Assembly (NCBI GenBank): GCA_025200525.1
Contig: CM045762.1
Coordinates: forward strand, 107,658,682 to 107,722,681
Origin: Camellia lanceoleosa
Lineage: Eukaryota; Streptophyta; Magnoliopsida; Ericales; Theaceae
DNA: 64,000 bases
Direction of reading: 5' to 3'
The position numbers were made by a program, and so were the translations under genes. Below the pieces are notes generated by a model. That model was not told where the DNA came from, did no database searches, and worked only from the letters and a program-made list of their open reading frames with translations. Below are positions 34,563-47,559 of the stretch, piece by piece. Positions within the stretch are counted from its first letter, which is position 1, and every line of letters begins with the position of its first letter.

Positions 34563-34580
34563 TTCCCAACAGAGTCGCCA
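34563..34580 (-). other. Primer-binding site of element D (tRNA-Arg type)
   Basis: On the minus strand: TGGCGACTCTGTTGGGA, five bases (ATTTC) from the LTR end. It keeps the C that element A has lost. Confidence 0.75.
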
Positions 34581-34585
34581 GAAAT

Positions 34586-35352
34586 TGTAACTGGTTTTTC
34601 GTGCTCCTTAGAGGGGTTTAGTTTCCTCAGGTACGATAGCCCTGTAGTTCGGACTCCCGTGGTTCTGAATCTGGTTTCACAAGTACAATGTGAAATAGAA
34701 AAACATTATGAAAGTCCAAATCCGAAAAATCTTAGAAAATCCATTAATCATCGGAATGCCAAAAATGGACTGCATTGCCAGATTTCAGAGTTGCCACCTA
34801 AATATTTTTAGGAAATTTAGGAAACCCGTGACTCGTGCCAAAACACACTTGTCCATCATAACCAAAGTGCCTTGGCTCAGGAAATTAGGTATGAGAATGG
34901 AAGGTCATGAATTGAGCACCCCATTCACTCGATCAAAGATCGGCCCCTACTAATCATGATGTGAATTTTATAGACATGATATGCTCATGTTCTGATTATT
35001 AATATGCTAACTTACTATGTGAGGCACACAAGTATAGACTATTTCGCTTGCTTTGGAAATGACTTGATTTTATGTGATTTTTGAAAAAGTTTTGAGTGCA
35101 CACAACTCAAAAAGAAAGTAATGAGCTCGGACATATATTTGATCAAAATCATCACCAATGCAAGTAAAATAACCTTCATCCATAAGCATTCAAAGAGGTA
35201 TTTCAAATAAGCACGTAGCCTCATGGTAGTATGCTTGACATGGCAACACAAATACACATGTTATGCTAAAGCAAAAAATGCTCACCTAGTACTTCGAGGC
35301 AAGTCGAAGAAAAGAAAACAATTAGAAAAATGCATGATCCTAGCAATGTACC
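34586..35352 (-). repeat. 3' part of the 5' LTR of element D
   Basis: On the minus strand this is the LTR tail ending TTACA at 34586. It matches copy H (1-1264), including CCACGGGAGTCCGAA. It is interrupted at 35352 by element E; the rest of the LTR is not in the window. Confidence 0.7.
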
Positions 35353-38149
35353 TGTCATGACTCAAAGCCGCCCCTAAAAGTTTGGTCCATGACCGGCCTG
35401 TACATGGGCCTCAAAACAAAATTTTAAAATAATATTTAACCATATATGGGGCCTTAGGCGGAAGCAATATCAATTAAAGATAACATCCATTGAGCTTGTG
35501 CATACATGATGGTTTAATTGGATTTAAGCATTCAAATACATTCCCAGAGTTATATATATAATCAAAAAATTCATATAGATCTCACACACTCTTACATAAG
35601 ACTTAATAATTTATATGATACCCATCACAAATTAAGGCCTCCACATGGAGACATACCCTGGTGACTTGGCAGACAGGCGAACCTTAGTACAACTCTACTG
35701 TCAATCTTTGATGGCTCACCTACAGAAATATTCATAAAAACGGAGTGAGCAAGGCTCAGTGAATAATAGCAATGTAAGGAGGTTAATTAATTGAGCATAG
35801 ACTTAGAGAATGTAAATATGCATATCAAACTGTACACAAATCTTATACATAATCGTATTTTAAAACGGCCTTAGACCCACATGTAACAAAGAGCGGTAAG
35901 CGAGATATAATCTGAGATGGTGTAAGCCGAGATATCTGAGCGGCTATAAGCCGGATATATCTGATTGGCTGTAAGCCCAGATCTATGATAGATCGGCTAT
36001 AAGCCCAAATATAATACAGATTGGTTGTAAGCCCAAATATAATACAGATCGGTTGTAAGCCCAGGTATAATACAGATCGGCTATAAGCCCAGATATAATA
36101 CAGAATGGCTTTAAGCCCAGGCATGATACATATTGGCTTTAAGCCCACAGATAATACAGAACGACCTTAGGCCCAACATATTATGCAGAGTGGCCCCATG
36201 CCCAAATATTAACAGATTTGGTTCGGGCCAATTATTAACAAAATAGAATGATTCCATATACACAAAGATATCATTGTTTCATAATACACATATGTTCCAT
36301 TTGTTCATCATGAATTCAGATAGTTAACTTGCAGATAACAGAACGTCAGTATTAACTATTAACGATGATAAGCAAAAGCGTCTTGCTACTGATTACTATT
36401 ACTCAATAGTGCACAAAGATTTTTCCATGGTTTATTACAAGTCGACATAGTTGTCTTGCGGCTAACAGAACGTTAATAATAACTATTAACAGAAGCCAAA
36501 TGTATCATTGCATTAATAGGGACAGAACAATTCATATCATAACGGCATCAGGCCCACTTCTATTACTAGGGATAGAACGACCTTAGGTCCATATCAATGC
36601 CATTATTCAAGCATATTCATTAATTGAATCAAAGCACAATATTAATGGAACAGGCCATTCACAAATAACAATACATAGATCATAATCACAAGAAGTAAAT
36701 GAAACATATCGATACACTAATATTACTCAAAGTGATCGGCCCCCGGTAGTAATGGGACGATGTCCTCATCTCGACCTACAAGTATAGTGCACAACACATA
36801 ATATGAGATTATACTCGATCCTTTACTTATTCTCTTTGATTATTCAATCAATTAGCCATGGTGGTACCAAGCTCATTATTCCTTAATAAGTTATAATCCA
36901 TGCCTCAGAAAAGAGGAGAAATTGATGGGAAATGGTTTAGGTGAAGAAATGGTACAAAATTGGTTGATAGAAAGTGAGCAGTCGTCACTAATTTGAGCAT
37001 AACTATTTCTATATTCAGAATTTGGGAGTGAGATTACCACCATTGGAAACTAGAATTCTGGGGCTTGATTTTAGGCTCAAGAATCACTCAAAACGGAGTC
37101 CTGAGGCAAAAGATATGGTTATTCAAAGTTGGCTGAGCAATTTGTCTCCGCGTGCGCAGGGAAGCAGAGCAATGTGCGGCCTGGGCAATTCTTGATCCGA
37201 AAAGGGCTGTAAAATTGGAACTTCTCATTTTCAAAATCAAACCTCAATTCCATGTAAATCAAAGCCCAAAACCCTTTAATACATGACAAATTTCACATTA
37301 TTAATCTCCATCAAACATCATAACCTTAAAATATTACTCAATTCCCAAGCACAAGAACACAAGAGCATAATATAGCCATAGTTGGGGTTCAAAGTTCACA
37401 TCTTCCATATCAATCCTTGATTTCATGTAATTGATGCTTTAAACATAAGGATTCAAGATAGATGATCATACCTTAGTTCAATGTCTGTCTTCCTCTTAAT
37501 TCTCCTTCATTTCCTCAAGCCTCCATGGTTGATCTCCCTTCTTTTTCTTTAATTCCCTTCAATCCTCTTCAAACCCCCATGATTGTTAAGCTTTTCTTCA
37601 AGAATCTTGGTCTGTCTTCTCTTTTCTCTCTCACGGTTCTCTTCTCTCTCTTTTTAGATATTTTGGGCTCCCAAAAGATGAGACCAACCACTCAAAGGCA
37701 CATCTATATATATATATAAATAAACACACACACATGGCTTAACACAATACGGAGAGCCAATCGTGGCCTTACGAATCGCACGAAATCAAATTTCAATTAA
37801 AGTTCTCAGGTGACTCTAAAAGTTGTGCTGATCATAAATATGTCCCATGTTCTGGTTTCTGAAGCCTCTAAGGCCTTCAATTTGTAGTACCAAGTTAACC
37901 ACCCAAACGTGTATTAATGAATCAAGAAAATTAGATTTCCAATTAATTTTCCCAAATAGTTCTAAAAATTTCCATTAACACACTCAAGTACTCAATTGTG
38001 ATTTCTGAACCCATAAAGGTCGGTAATTTCAATTTTAAAGCCGTGGCATAACAGATAATTCCTCAATTTGAACAGATATCATTAAATTAAATGCATCAAC
38101 CCATAAGGCCATAAAGGTAATCTCTAATACGGATTTTGGGGTCGTTATA
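35353..38149 (-). repeat. 3' LTR of element E (2.8 kb)
   Basis: It contains a 28-bp tandem (35900-36180), a TATA-like AT run at 37699-37725 followed on the minus strand by CT/AG-rich sequence, and long AT-rich parts. No ORF of note. The 5' LTR copy starts at 40804. Confidence 0.85.
35890..36180 (-). repeat. 28-bp tandem array in the 3' LTR of E
   Basis: About nine imperfect units of CGGCTATAAGCCCAGATATA plus ATACAGAT. The unit contains GGCTTATAGCC-like self-complementary text. The matching array in the 5' LTR is 41290-41690. Confidence 0.85.
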
Positions 38150-38165
38150 TCCTCCCCACCTTAAA
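38150..38165 (-). other. Polypurine tract of element E
   Basis: On the minus strand AAGGTGGGGAGGA directly precedes the LTR start TATAACGACC. Confidence 0.75.
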
Positions 38166-40789
38166 AAGTTTGGTCCTCCAAACTTGATTCACTCTGCCAC
38201 AAGTCCAGTTTCGTCTTAGGTATACAACACTTCTCAATCGGGTTTCAAATGACACAAACATACTACAACAATTAGGCCCAGATTAAACAAATGAGTTCTA
38301 CATTAACGACCTTATGACTCCTGCCCACTAATAAGTTAAATATTCAGAACAGTGGTTTGGTAGTTTGAAGTATCTCCTAGCGATTTACTTTCATAACAGA
38401 TGGGATAAATAAGGTCTAAGTTTTGAATACTCAAATTCATATTTAAGTCTTCAACTTCAATGAAGGCTCAAATAATCAGAAGTAAACTTATCAATTCGAA
38501 TCGGATTTCTAGCAGACTTCAAATAGTAACTCAAGTTCCAAAATAAATTATTAACGAGATCAAATACGGATCAAATCTTAATTGTCACAATTCCCAAACT
38601 ACAATAAGGTAATAATCATTTAGAATCCATATTCACTTGGAAGATCTTAAAGTCAACATCATGACATCAAGCACAAAATACATTCACCATAAAGCAGTTA
38701 TATTCTTGTTCCAATAACATCAAAGTAGGTTGAACATCGTGCCTAAGCAGATCCTTTTGTTCCATATTTAGTAAAACATTCTAATCATGGACAAAAGCAT
38801 TTTCCAAAATATGTAATACATAAAATTCATCGAACCTTTCATAATTACACACAATCTATTGTTCAGAGACATTATTCAGAAACTTATCAGACCTTTCAAA
38901 GATTATCAGATGATGGGATAATTCCCAATAGTATTAAACATACTTAAACTTTGACAGAACAACCTCCGATCCAACTTATAACAGATAAGGCAGAATGATT
39001 TCAAGTTCATCATAAGACATTCATCATGCATGCCACAATAATTTATTAAATGGAAAACTCATTCATGTATAGCAAAATATCTTTTCCAAAAAACTTGTCA
39101 TATCCTAAACAATCGGAGTTTCGTAGCATATCTAGTCATTTTGGGGAAATTACTCGGAAAACTCATCATATCATAAACATGTCGGAGGTTCATAACATAT
39201 TTTATCATTTCAGAAAATACTTATCATATAGAACAGTTCGTAACCAAAATATAAATTTCATTGAACATCGTATAGCATAGCCATTTTCAAAGTCATTTAT
39301 ACGAAAGTATCTTTACAAGGACATTACTTACTTAGGTCTATAGTTAACTCACACAGGATCACACATTATTCATCTATGTCAAAAGTATTGAACGTAATTG
39401 GTGGTATGACCTCTCAAAATAACACAGATCACACAAGTTTCGTTCCAATGAGCACTCATTTCCAGATCACAATAAAGGAACAAGCCTTAAGTTAATTCTC
39501 ATACAAATATTTCATCCTTCATTAGTAACGATAAGTTTATGATAGCAATATGCTACATTCAAAACAAAACAACATTATGTCTTTCAGACACATGGCAGTC
39601 CACAAAAGGAACACAATTTTCCTTTTATTTACATTCATTCACAAGAATATATGTTCGTACTGAAAGGAGGAATAAAACTTCACTTATCCTCCCATAGAAA
39701 GATTCACATCATGACATTCTTTTCACCAATGATCCACTTTAATAACCCAAATAATTTGATTAACAAACATATCATCTCACTACGTTAACAATGCCCATTC
39801 GTATTCTTTCACATGGTAAGACAACATAAGCATCACCTCATTCTTACTACCTTTCCCTCAAGCCACTAAATATAAATTAGCTTAATACATATGATCATAC
39901 CAAGTCATTTAACTCCATGGTTCAAGATTTTAGATAATATTCTCCTTTGCCAGCAGACATATCGCAATTTCCTCGTCATACACTCTATCTCTACAAATTA
40001 ACATACTCAACACCACCAACATTCTAGTCAAAATTTCAATTTCCCTGTATCACTAAACTTCCATAAAATTCCACCAAATACTATGTGATCACAGATCATA
40101 ATACTCGTATTTATTAACATTCCATTTCATCTCCACTTCTAGAGTCATAAGATGCAGACTGTTAACATATCGCATATCATTCATTAATTATTCCATAACA
40201 CATAGTTTCGCATACCTAGTCATAACACACATAAGCATACAAGGATATGAGTGGGGCAATCCCTTTATCTCTACTTCTTATATCAAATCATTCTCAAGTC
40301 CCATACTCGTTATTAATCATTGTATTTCTCAATTGTCATACACTTCATTGGTTTACAACAACCTCAGTTTCCCAAAATTCCTCATGGTTTATTTTCACAT
40401 ATAACACAGATAGACGCTAAATTTAATCTCTTTTCACATTATGTTTCCACAACAGGCTTATACTTATCAATTTGAACAACCGAAGAGCACCGGTATTCCA
40501 CATCTTTCAAAACTTTAGCCTTATGTGACCTATTGTCACTTCATAATAATTATCCAATTCTCCTTAGTCACAAAACTCAGTCTTTGAAACAAAACATATG
40601 AATCTTCTTTTATTAGCGCAAAGTCCATGAGAATTCTCATTCTTAATCTCAATACTCAACATATTGTATGAGCTCACACACATCTTTTTAAAATGCACAT
40701 CATATCCTTTCGTTACTAGATACATGCAACTTAAATGCATTCTAGACACTCTAATGCTCGATGTACACATGTGTGAGATCTTAACTCGT
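38166..40789 (-). other. ORF-less interior of element E
   Basis: AT-rich sequence with stops in every frame. I find no gag, protease, reverse transcriptase or integrase motif. Confidence 0.7.
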
Positions 40790-40801
40790 GCTCTGATACC
40801 A
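40790..40801 (-). other. Primer-binding site of element E (initiator tRNA-Met)
   Basis: On the minus strand TGGTATCAGAGC lies two bases from the 5' LTR end at 40804. Confidence 0.9.
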
Positions 40802-40803
40802 CC

Positions 40804-41692
40804 TGTCACGACCCAAACCCGCCCCTAATAGTTTGGTCCATGACCGGCCTGTACATAGGCCTCAAAACAGAATTTTAAAACAATATTTAACCATATACGG
40901 GGTCTTAGGCGGAAGCAATATCAATAAAAGACAATATCCATTGAGCTTGTGCATACATGATGGTTTAATTGGATTTAAGCATTTAAATACATTCCTAGAG
41001 TTACATATATAATCACAGAATTCATATAGATCTCACACACTCTTACAGAAGACTTAATAATTTATATGACTCCCATCACAAATTAAGGCCTCCACATGGA
41101 GACATACCCCGATGACTTGGCAGACAGGCGAACCTTAGTACAACTCTAGTGCCAATCTCCGATGCCTCACCTACAGAAATATTCATAAAAACGAAGTAAG
41201 GCTCAGTGAATAATAGCAATGTAAGGAGGTTAATTAATTGAGCATAGACTTAGAGAATGTAAATATGCATATCAAACTGCACACAAATCTTATACATAAT
41301 CATATTTTAAAATGGCCTCAGACCCACATGTAACATAGAACGGCCTCAGGCCCATATATAATACAGAGCGGCTATAAGCCCAGATATGATATAGGACGGT
41401 TGTAAGCCCAGAGATAATACATAACGGCTATAAGCCCATATATAATACAAATCGGCTATAAGCCCAGATATAATACAGATCGGTTGTAAACCGATATATC
41501 TGGATCGGTAAGCCCGTGATATATCTGATCGGCTATAAGCCCAGATATAATACAAAACGGCTGTAAGCCCAAGTATAATACATATCAGCTATAAGCCCAG
41601 ATATAATATACAACGGCTTTAAGCCCAGACATGATACAGATTGGCTTTAAGCCCACAGATAATGCAGAATGGCCTTAGGCCCAACATATTAT
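40804..41692 (-). repeat. 5' LTR of element E, truncated
   Basis: Matches 35353 to about 36190 of the 3' LTR, including the 28-bp tandem (41290-41690). It stops inside the LTR at 41692, where element F begins. Confidence 0.85.
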
Positions 41693-44600
41693 TGTGGACG
41701 TGCCCCGAGGGACTTATACTACCACAGTTCGGACTCGTTTTTGTCACGGTTCTTAATCTGAACCAAAGAGTCCAAATCCGGAAAATCATTTTGAGAAAAA
41801 TAGATTTTTTGAAAGAAGTGCCAAACATAGACTGCTTTGCCAAATACAGAGTCGCCACCTAAATATTTTTAATGGGGGAATTTAGGAAACCCTGACTCGG
41901 TGCTAAAGGCCATGTGTCCGTCATAACCAAAGTTGCCTCGGCTCGGAAACTTGGGTACGATTGGGAAAGGTCAGCTATGAGCACCCCCGCTCGCCCGATC
42001 CGAAGATTGACCTCTACTAACCATGATATCCGATTTTGAAAACGTTATGTGTTCTTATTCCGGTTATTAGCCTAGAATTACTATGTTATGCGTACAGTAA
42101 ACAAGTATAGACCAAATCGCCTAAATTGGAACAAAACATTTCATGTTTGTTTTTGAAAAATGGTTTGCTACTCGTAAGTAGGCTAAAATGTGGATTTTGC
42201 CACCCTCAAGTGGGCTTTAGGAAAGATAGTTTTGTCACTATCTAGTGGGCTTAAAACTCACGGTTTTAATGTGTTATTCCAATTCATGTAATTCAACCTC
42301 CATCCACAGGCATTCAAGCAGTTATAACACATAAGCAGCTAGCCTCATGGTAATCATGCTATTATGGCAACACACACACGCATGCAGTATGCTAAAGCAT
42401 AAATGCTTACCTAGTACTCCAAGCCAAAACAGAAACTAGTTAGTAATCATATGCATGATCCTAGTTCATGTTAAGGTGGCTAATGCAACACATGCAAAAT
42501 GAAACTATAATGGGCTCGGCTATCCTAAAGATGGCATGTGAAATGCTGCAACTAACAAGTACTTAACTTGGAATTGAAATACAAGTGCAGTTAGCATGAT
42601 GTGCCGAGCCCGGTGCATGTAAGACAAATGAATGGATGTACGCATGCATAGCATAAGGTATGCTAAATTAAACATGACCTAATACTAACCATCAAAAGCA
42701 GGTAAGTAAAAGGGAGAAAGAAGCGGGGGTTAGAAGACATGCACACACGCACCCACACTTATTACAATTCGCCCTCGCTCGGAGGGACCAAAAGAATATA
42801 CATGCCAAATAATAAATCAACTATCCAAGCTAATTAATTATTACAAACCCTTAATTAATTAACGAAATAAATGCAGAAAGAAGGTGGCTACAGCCCTGCC
42901 TTAGGATGCGTGGATGATGCATATTTGACTCGTCTCGCCCGGAAATTCACTACCATAGCATTGCTGCCTCTGTTTTCACTGTCTAGCTCCTCTGAAAACT
43001 GCACAAGTCTCAGGACAGATTCCATGCACACTGTGGAACACCACCGGCTGGGAGGAATGGCCACCGGCCACTGATGAAGATATCGGCCATTCATTGATGG
43101 CCGGTCGGCACTAGAGATGGCCGGCCGGCCAAAAATTCCTGCAGAAATCAGTTTTGACAGCAACAGAGGGCAAGCAGTGTATGCCATGGAATTTCAAGCA
43201 AATGTAAGCATGGTCACACTCCCTATCATGCAATAGACTCAAGAGAGCATGACCCTCGACTCTCGGGCCATCAATTATGCATGATGGCCTAATAAGCCAA
43301 ATTTGCAACTTAATGTAAAAATGTATGCAACAAAAAGAGATGAATGCCAACACCCTATCATGTTGGGGTCAAGGGGCTTGGCGACCGAGGGTTGAGTCGT
43401 GTTTTGTCACTTGAAGTACAAACACTCCTCAGCCCTCAAGTTTGGCATGACACCCCAAACAAAACAATGCAATGCATGTATACAAATTTGGCTTAAAGAT
43501 GCAACATGAATAATGCAATGTGCCAAACATACATGATGTAATGCTATGTAACTCATCATGCAAACTATCACATGAAATGCAACTAGCTAACAATATGCAA
43601 GCATGCAATCATGTTACTAGGCAAACATGAATTCAAAGCAATGCAGCATGATCATGCAATACAAAGGGGCAAACCTCAGCCCACCCCAAAACAGCGACAA
43701 AAGATGCATAAAATGATGAACAAATACTCATGTAAGCATACCCACCAATAGGCCCAAGATTAAGACAAAACCAAGGGGTATTCTACTACCACTATCCCAA
43801 GCAAACATGGCATGAGCTACACAACCAAAAACAGAGTTTGGATGCACTGAAATAAGTCCTAAAACCCTCTGATATGACAGCCCCGAAGGCTTAAACACTT
43901 AGGCATGCAGAATGCTCATTTCAAGGCACAACAAAGCGACTCTTCAAGGCATGAAAAGGGTGATAAATGCGATCATACAAGCATGATTTATAGACTAAAA
44001 TAGCATGGAAAATGACTCCAAATCACTGAAACATCCCAATTCAAGCATGCTCATGACTCACACCCTTAAGGCTCACAAGCCAAAATGCAAAGAGGCTACC
44101 CTAAACATGGAAAATATGATCAAGCTAGCACTTAACAGTCCTGGAGCATGACAAAATGATGCTAGAACCTTCATGAAGTTAAGCTAGATCATACAAGAAT
44201 CATGGCCTAAATGCACGGCCTATTTCTAGGCAAAATGGAGGAATACAAAGCAAGTGCAATATGCATGCAAGGGGCCACAAATCCGACCAAAAATAGAGGT
44301 ATATTATGACCAAACAACACCTAAAAACCTCTGAAATGGAGCCAAAGACAACTACTCATGCATCTTACCATTAGGAGCCAAAAACATGCACAAATGAGAG
44401 ACCAAGGGAGAGGGGTGTCCCTCCCCTATGCAAGACCTCAAACCTCCTTCTTCACCACTGAAAATCCACTGGATCTTAGTGGTGAGAAGGCCAACACACA
44501 ACAGCAATCAAAGTTTAACAAAAGAACATAAAAAGAGGCCAAAAGAGGCCTAAGAAGGGGAGGTCGACCCCAAACAACCAAATAACCTCAATGAAAGATC

Positions 44601-45607
44601 TCAAGCATGAAAATAAAAGACTTTTTTCAGTTATACACAAAGTCTAAAACAGCAAGCAAGGTAGGCAAAAATCTAGTGCAAGATTGGGGAATCTAAAGTA
44701 AGAATGTTACCATTGAAGAACCCTTGGGAATCAGCAAGATCAGCCATCTTCCTATGATCAAAACCAGTCCAAAAACTCAAGAACAAACCCTCTAAGCCTC
44801 TCAAGGTCGAAGTGTGGTGTAATGGTGTGTGTCTTAGTGCAAAACTAAGGTCAAAACACACTTTTAGGCCACAAAACACACACAAAAGAGGAGAGAGAGG
44901 GAAATATATAGAGAGAGTGATATATATCAGAATATATGTATAAGCTCTAGTTTTTTTCATTCAACCCCCAACAATGGAGGAGGGGGGCTCTATATATAGA
45001 CAAAACAAAGGTTTGAAGCTTCTCAAAGAAGCTAAACAAAAAAGGGTCAAAGGGGGCAAGGCTTCCTGAGGAAGCTAGGACAGCTGGCAAGCTTCTTGAG
45101 GAAGCTTTGACAAAGGGTCAAGCTTCCTCAAGAAGCTTTGACCAAAAAGGGTGCAAAAAGGGCAAAACAGCCACATGTATGCCCCTGGGGCAGGTTTAGT
45201 GCATTTCAGCTGGCATAGCTGGCATGCACCATGCCTGAAAAAGGTAAAAAGGTGCTACCGGCCAGGAAAGGAGGTCACCGGCCACACAGATGGCCGGCCA
45301 GCCATACTGAGTGCCGACTGGCCAATGGTATAATTCACAAATGGTCGGTACTCTCAAAACATGGCTGGTGGCCTCAAACCAAGGCCGGTGGGTGTCAGGG
45401 GTAGCTAACAAGGTACTCTCTACCCTCAGAAGCAAAAACACAAGTGTTTGGTGCAAAACTACACACAGAACAGTTGAGTTGAGAGATCCTGAGGCAAGGC
45501 GCGTAGCCGAGACCTCCACGAACTCAAAACGAAACACAAACATGAGTAATCACCGAGTGTTCGAGCGGTGACGTCCAAGTCTTAGGGCACCAAAATGGGG
45601 TGTCTGA
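41693..45607 (-). repeat. 3' LTR of element F (3.9 kb)
   Basis: On the minus strand it starts TCAGACACCCC (consensus TGTAGACACCCC) and ends CGTCCACA. It holds GGCCGGCC/GCCGAC-type clusters at 45255-45390 and 43025-43135, a TATA run TCTATATATAGA at 44989-45000 and the hairpin module at 42167-42250. Confidence 0.8.
42167..42250 (-). repeat. Triple short-hairpin module (element F)
   Basis: Minus-strand units pair as CTACT/AGTAG (loop TACG), CCACT/GGTGG (loop TGAG) and CACT/AGTG (loop AGAT). The stems differ from element A's but remain paired. Confidence 0.6.
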
Positions 45608-45619
45608 TTTGCCCTCTTT
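45608..45619 (-). other. Polypurine tract of element F
   Basis: Minus strand AAAGAGGGCAAA next to the LTR start. Confidence 0.75.
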
Positions 45620-46189
45620 GACAGAACTCGAAAGTCATAACAATGACGGGAGTGATTGTCAAAGCCCATAGACGATCCATTTTTGACAAGGCCGAAGACC
45701 TGGACAAAGCATACAAGCTGCAGATAAAGATATGTGCCCGAGGGCAGGGGCATAATGCAAGACAATGCACAAAGCCGATCATAACTTATGAACATGCAAA
45801 GAAAGCTATAACGATGCCCAACATGCGACAGTTTAAGCAATCATAGACCCAACTACACTACAATGCAGAAAGGATGTAAGAGAATTATGCAATTCTCAAT
45901 ACGCCTCACTCGGAGAATGCAATACCTGTCCGGTTCGTCTGGTTGCACCAGCCTCAAATGAACCGTACACACAACATCGTGCCTGCAAAAGAAAGTAACT
46001 TAACAGGTACCATATTGTTAGCAACATGCGCATCTATGCAACTGAAAGTGCGTGACAACGTAAAACAAGCGGGATGCATAACAATGTTGTGAAAGCGCAA
46101 ACACATGTGAGTAAAGAACACAGGGCAGCGTGCGCAATGTGTGAGGATGTAGACACATGTAAGTAAAGTATACGCAATAATGTGTACAA

Positions 46190-46900
46190 TGTATATAAAA
46201 GAACACTGAACACATGTAGGTAAAGCATAACGCGACAACGCATGCAATGTGTATAAAAGGAACTTGAAATTGAACACATGTAAGTAAAGCAATGCACGTA
46301 TGCACGCAATGTGTATAAAAGGAAATTGAACACATGTAAGTAAAGCAATGCACGTATGCACACAATGTGTATAGGAACTTGAAATTGAACACATGTAAGT
46401 AATGCAATGCACGTATGCACGCAATGTGTATAGAAACTTGAAATTGAACACATGTAAGTAAAGCAATGCACGCATGCACGCAATGTGTATAGAAACTTGA
46501 AATTGAGCACATGCAATGTGTATAGGAACTTGAAATTGAACACATGTAAGTAAAGCAATGCACGTATGCATGCAATGTGTATAGGAACTTGAAATTGAAC
46601 ACATGTAAGTAAAGCAATGCACGTATGCACGCAATGTGTATAGGAACTTGAAATTGAACACATGTAAGTAAAGCAATGCACGTATGCACGCAATGTGCAT
46701 AGGAACTTGAAATTGAACACATGTAAGTAAAGCAATGCACGTATGCACGCAATGTGTATAGAAACTTGAAATTGAACACATGTAAGTAAAGTAATGCACG
46801 TATGCATGCAATGTGTATAGGAACTTGAAATTGAACACATGCAAGTAAAGCAATGCACGTATGCACGCAATGTGTATAGGAATTTGAAATTGAACAAAGA
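46190..46900 (-). repeat. 59-bp tandem array in element F
   Basis: About eleven units of 59 bp; on the plus strand each has TTGAACACATGTAAGTAAAG, then a CAATGCACGTATGC part and a GTGTATAGG end (spacing checked at 46376, 46435, 46494). The minus-strand unit contains no TAA, TAG or TGA in any frame, so all three minus frames stay open for about 300 codons. The translations are frame rotations of one another, which argues against coding. Confidence 0.85.
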
Positions 46901-46904
46901 CGAG

Positions 46905-47200
46905 CTATTCATGATGCTGAAATGCCAAGTACTGCAACACACTATGATTGAAAGGATTCGTAAAGTTCACAAGATACATAAAGGATACGGGAAGGGATGT
47001 TTCTCGTATGTACGGAGTATCGTTCATAGAAAACACAACTTGAGGTCAACTCGAAGGTCTATGAATGTTTCGAAGGTGTACTTCCTTGCACTGCCTCGAG
47101 AAATGAAGGTGCCGAACCATACAATTGATCCAAACAAGGATGTGAGAGATGTATTGACCGCAAGGGAGGGGTTACCGGCATCAATCTTGATACTTTGCTG
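46905..47200 (+). pseudogene. Possible end of an antisense extra ORF in element F
   Basis: A plus-strand frame encodes a basic segment (HTMIERIRKVHKIHKGYGKG and following). Just downstream, 47250-47400 resembles 57860-58010, the sequence following the PMD pseudogene of element C (shared ACTGCC(T/G)CAGGNAGGTTTT and a TTGCATTGCAT stretch). Position suggests the tail of the same antisense gene, but no PMD motif is visible in this short piece. Confidence 0.25.
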
Positions 47201-47559
47201 CCTTGCTCATTTTTTTTTCTTTACTTTCCTTTTTACTAGTAGTCTAAGCACATTGCACTGCCTCAGGAAGGTTTTACTTTTTCTCAAAACTGCATATTTT
47301 TGTAAAGCATATAATGGGAATGAAACTGCTATTTTGTTCAAAAAGGTGTTGCATTTGTAGATTCTATGCATTGCATTGCATGGTATCACATAGCAAGGTG
47401 AATGAGATTCATTTTGAAAATAGAGTATTCGCGTCGTAATAATCAGGTAGTGAGCCAATTTACAACTCGATAAGCAAAACAGAGAGACTCGATATAACCA
47501 ACCAAGCATGAGTACAACTCGATAAGCAAATTAAAGACTTGAAGAGAGTGACATACAAC

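Larger units (their letters stand above)
35353..41692 (-). mobile_element. Element E: non-autonomous long-LTR retrotransposon, 5' LTR cut by element F
   Basis: On the minus strand: 5' LTR (40804-41692, truncated), PBS for initiator tRNA-Met, a 2.6 kb ORF-less interior, a purine tract and a complete 3' LTR (35353-38149). LTR ends (TATAACGACCCC start, TGACA end) and purine tract (AAGGTGGGGAGGA) resemble those of element G, so E belongs to a related family. Its insertion duplication cannot be checked because F cuts the other end. Confidence 0.85.
41693..47559 (-). mobile_element. Element F: Tat-type retrotransposon, 3' part only
   Basis: On the minus strand this is the 3' end of a Tat element: interior (47559 down to 45608), purine tract and 3' LTR (45607 down to 41693). 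It is inserted in E's 5' LTR, the likely duplicated target bases being ATTAT at 41688-41692 (other copy outside the window). Its interior is in turn interrupted at 47559 by element C, so the rest of F lies beyond the right edge. Confidence 0.75.

Noticed and set aside
37525..37719. Short plus-strand ORF with a hydrophobic N-terminus
   Set aside because: It lies in the CT-rich part of the LTR of element E near a (TA)n and (CA)n run; the hydrophobic look follows from base composition.
45954..46942. Three minus-strand ORFs of about 300 codons
   Set aside because: All three frames of a 59-bp tandem unit are open and the translations are rotations of the same text. No start context or domain supports a gene.
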